NCBI GenBank assembly: GCA_964644025.1
Contig: CAZXVW010000255.1
Coordinates: 1 to 5,385, forward strand
Length of the DNA stretch: 5,385 nucleotides
DNA from: CAZXVW01 sp964644025
GTDB lineage: Bacteria > Acidobacteriota > Terriglobia > Bryobacterales > Bryobacteraceae
Reading direction: 5' to 3'
A program made the position numbers and the translations under genes. A model generated the notes under the pieces. That model was not told the origin of the DNA. It did not search any database and saw nothing but the letters and a program-made list of their open reading frames with translations. This document shows, one piece after another, positions 4,618-5,385 of this stretch. The stretch's first letter is position 1; every line of letters starts with the position of its first letter.

Positions 4618-5385
4618 AATGCACATACTGTGGTTACCCGAACTCGGAGGAGGATCATCGCTGCCGGCGGTGTGGCCGGCGGTTGCAGTTTTCGACGGCG
4701 AAATCGGGGCCGAACCCGTACCCGGCGACGCGTGCAGCCGTGGCGCCGGATCTCGCCACCCGGCAGGCGATTCCGGCTGAAGTAGCGCGAGCCGCGATCG
4801 AGGATCCGCCCCAACGGCAACCGCGCCAGCGGACGCTGTTTCCCTCCCAGGTGGTCCGCATCGAAGACTACCTTCCGCAGCCACCCCGGCGAACCGGCCC
4901 GCCCAGGCCCAGGAGGCCGGGAACGAGGCGCCGGGTCTCCCGGAAGCGGGAAAGGCTGGAAGCCGCCGGCCAGCAGAGGCTGGACTTGCAACCGGTGGTG
5001 CCGGCGCCGCTGGCTCAGCAGACCACCAGCGGCGTGGAGCCGGCCCGTTACTGCCGGGAAGCGGTGGCGCTGCCCCTCCATCGCATGATGGCGGCCACGC
5101 TGGACTTCAGCATGGTAGCCATTGCGGCCGGTATTTTCTTCTCCCTGTTTTACGCGCTGGGCGGGATGGTGGTGCTCAACGGCGTCACTACTCCGGTGTT
5201 GGGGGCGGCGGCGTTCCTGCTGGTAGTCTTTTACAAGGCTCTGTGGCTGCTCGCCGGGGGTGACACGCCGGGGATGAGCTGGTGCAGCCTCCGGCTGCTG
5301 AACTTCGATGGGTTCCGGCCCACGCGGCTGGAGCGGCTGCGACGTTGCGGCGCCACGTGCCTGAGCCTGGCGGCCGGGGGCCTGG
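4614..5385 (+). CDS. zinc-ribbon and RDD-domain membrane protein (3' partial)
   Basis: An open frame of 257 codons runs off the right edge. Residues 1-23 are a zinc ribbon with four cysteines (CTYCG at 3-7, CRRCG at 17-21). Residues 25-150 are a long Pro/Arg-rich, probably disordered linker containing TLFPSQVVRIEDYLP and a very basic stretch at 92-114. From about 155 an RDD domain begins: HRMMAATLDF carries the conserved Arg and Asp. It is followed by a hydrophobic helix (MVAIAAGIFFSLFYALGGMVV), a second one (VLGAAAFLLVVFYKALWLLAGG) and the typical DTPGMSWCSLRLLNFDG turn, which corresponds to the family's G-x-T-x-G-K motif with Met in place of the usual Lys. RDD proteins are inner-membrane proteins of mostly unknown function; some are proposed ion exchangers. 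The ATG at 4614 lies 13 bases after GAAGG (4596-4600), a long gap, and the zinc ribbon begins immediately, supporting this start. It is transcribed divergently from lptD. Confidence 0.88.
   Translation, partial: MKCTYCGYPNSEEDHRCRRCGRRLQFSTAKSGPNPYPATRAAVAPDLATRQAIPAEVARAAIEDPPQRQPRQRTLFPSQVVRIEDYLPQPPRRTGPPRPRRPGTRRRVSRKRERLEAAGQQRLDLQPVVPAPLAQQTTSGVEPARYCREAVALPLHRMMAATLDFSMVAIAAGIFFSLFYALGGMVVLNGVTTPVLGAAAFLLVVFYKALWLLAGGDTPGMSWCSLRLLNFDGFRPTRLERLRRCGATCLSLAAGGL

Noticed and set aside
4278..5081. Minus-strand open frame of 267 codons across the divergent region
   Set aside because: It covers both the lptD start and the RDD gene in the wrong frame, and its product is Arg/Pro/Gly-rich without motifs. 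The zinc-ribbon/RDD frame on the plus strand is clearly the coding one.
1..5385. Mobile elements, CRISPR arrays, tRNA or rRNA genes
   Set aside because: No transposase-like frame, terminal inverted repeats, regularly spaced repeats or cloverleaf/rRNA-like sequence was seen on either strand by reading.

Overview
The window looks like high-GC chromosomal DNA of a Gram-negative, diderm bacterium. The outer-membrane LPS-assembly gene lptD shows the diderm envelope. Three features together suggest Acidobacteriota (Bryobacterales/Solibacterales-like): an LptD with an N-terminal OstA domain, a ribosomal-protein cluster followed by a small coiled-coil gene and zapA, and a zinc-ribbon/RDD membrane protein. 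The phylum is inferred from gene style and context, not from a search.

Layout: (1) 2-760, plus strand: the 3' part of a protein of unknown function ending in a CBM6/35-like carbohydrate-binding beta-sandwich. (2) 831-2134, plus strand: an apparent transcription unit with an extended -10 promoter, rpmI (L35), a structured 81-bp gap, rplT (L20), a small coiled-coil ZapB-like gene overlapping the rplT stop, and zapA. The frequent neighbours infC (upstream) and pheS-pheT (between rplT and zapA) are absent. (3) 2135-2184: a short convergent gap with GC-rich hairpin potential. (4) 4551-2185, minus strand: a full-length lptD of 788 codons starting at TTG. (5) About 4430-4613: an AT-richer divergent control region with three interlaced short direct repeats, candidate promoters on both strands and a 45-codon CxxC ORF that overlaps the lptD start. 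(6) 4614 to the window end, plus strand: a zinc-ribbon/RDD-domain membrane protein cut by the window edge.

In function, the plus-strand cluster joins large-subunit ribosome proteins with two predicted division-ring regulators, so growth (ribosome synthesis) and FtsZ-ring assembly may be co-expressed. The opposite strand carries the terminal outer-membrane machine of LPS export, divergent from an unknown inner-membrane protein. I see no mobile element, CRISPR array, tRNA or rRNA. The gene content is mostly core. The less explained signals are the divergent lptD/RDD control region with its small cysteine-motif ORF, the loss of pheST from the rplT-zapA junction, and mRNA structures before rplT and zapA.
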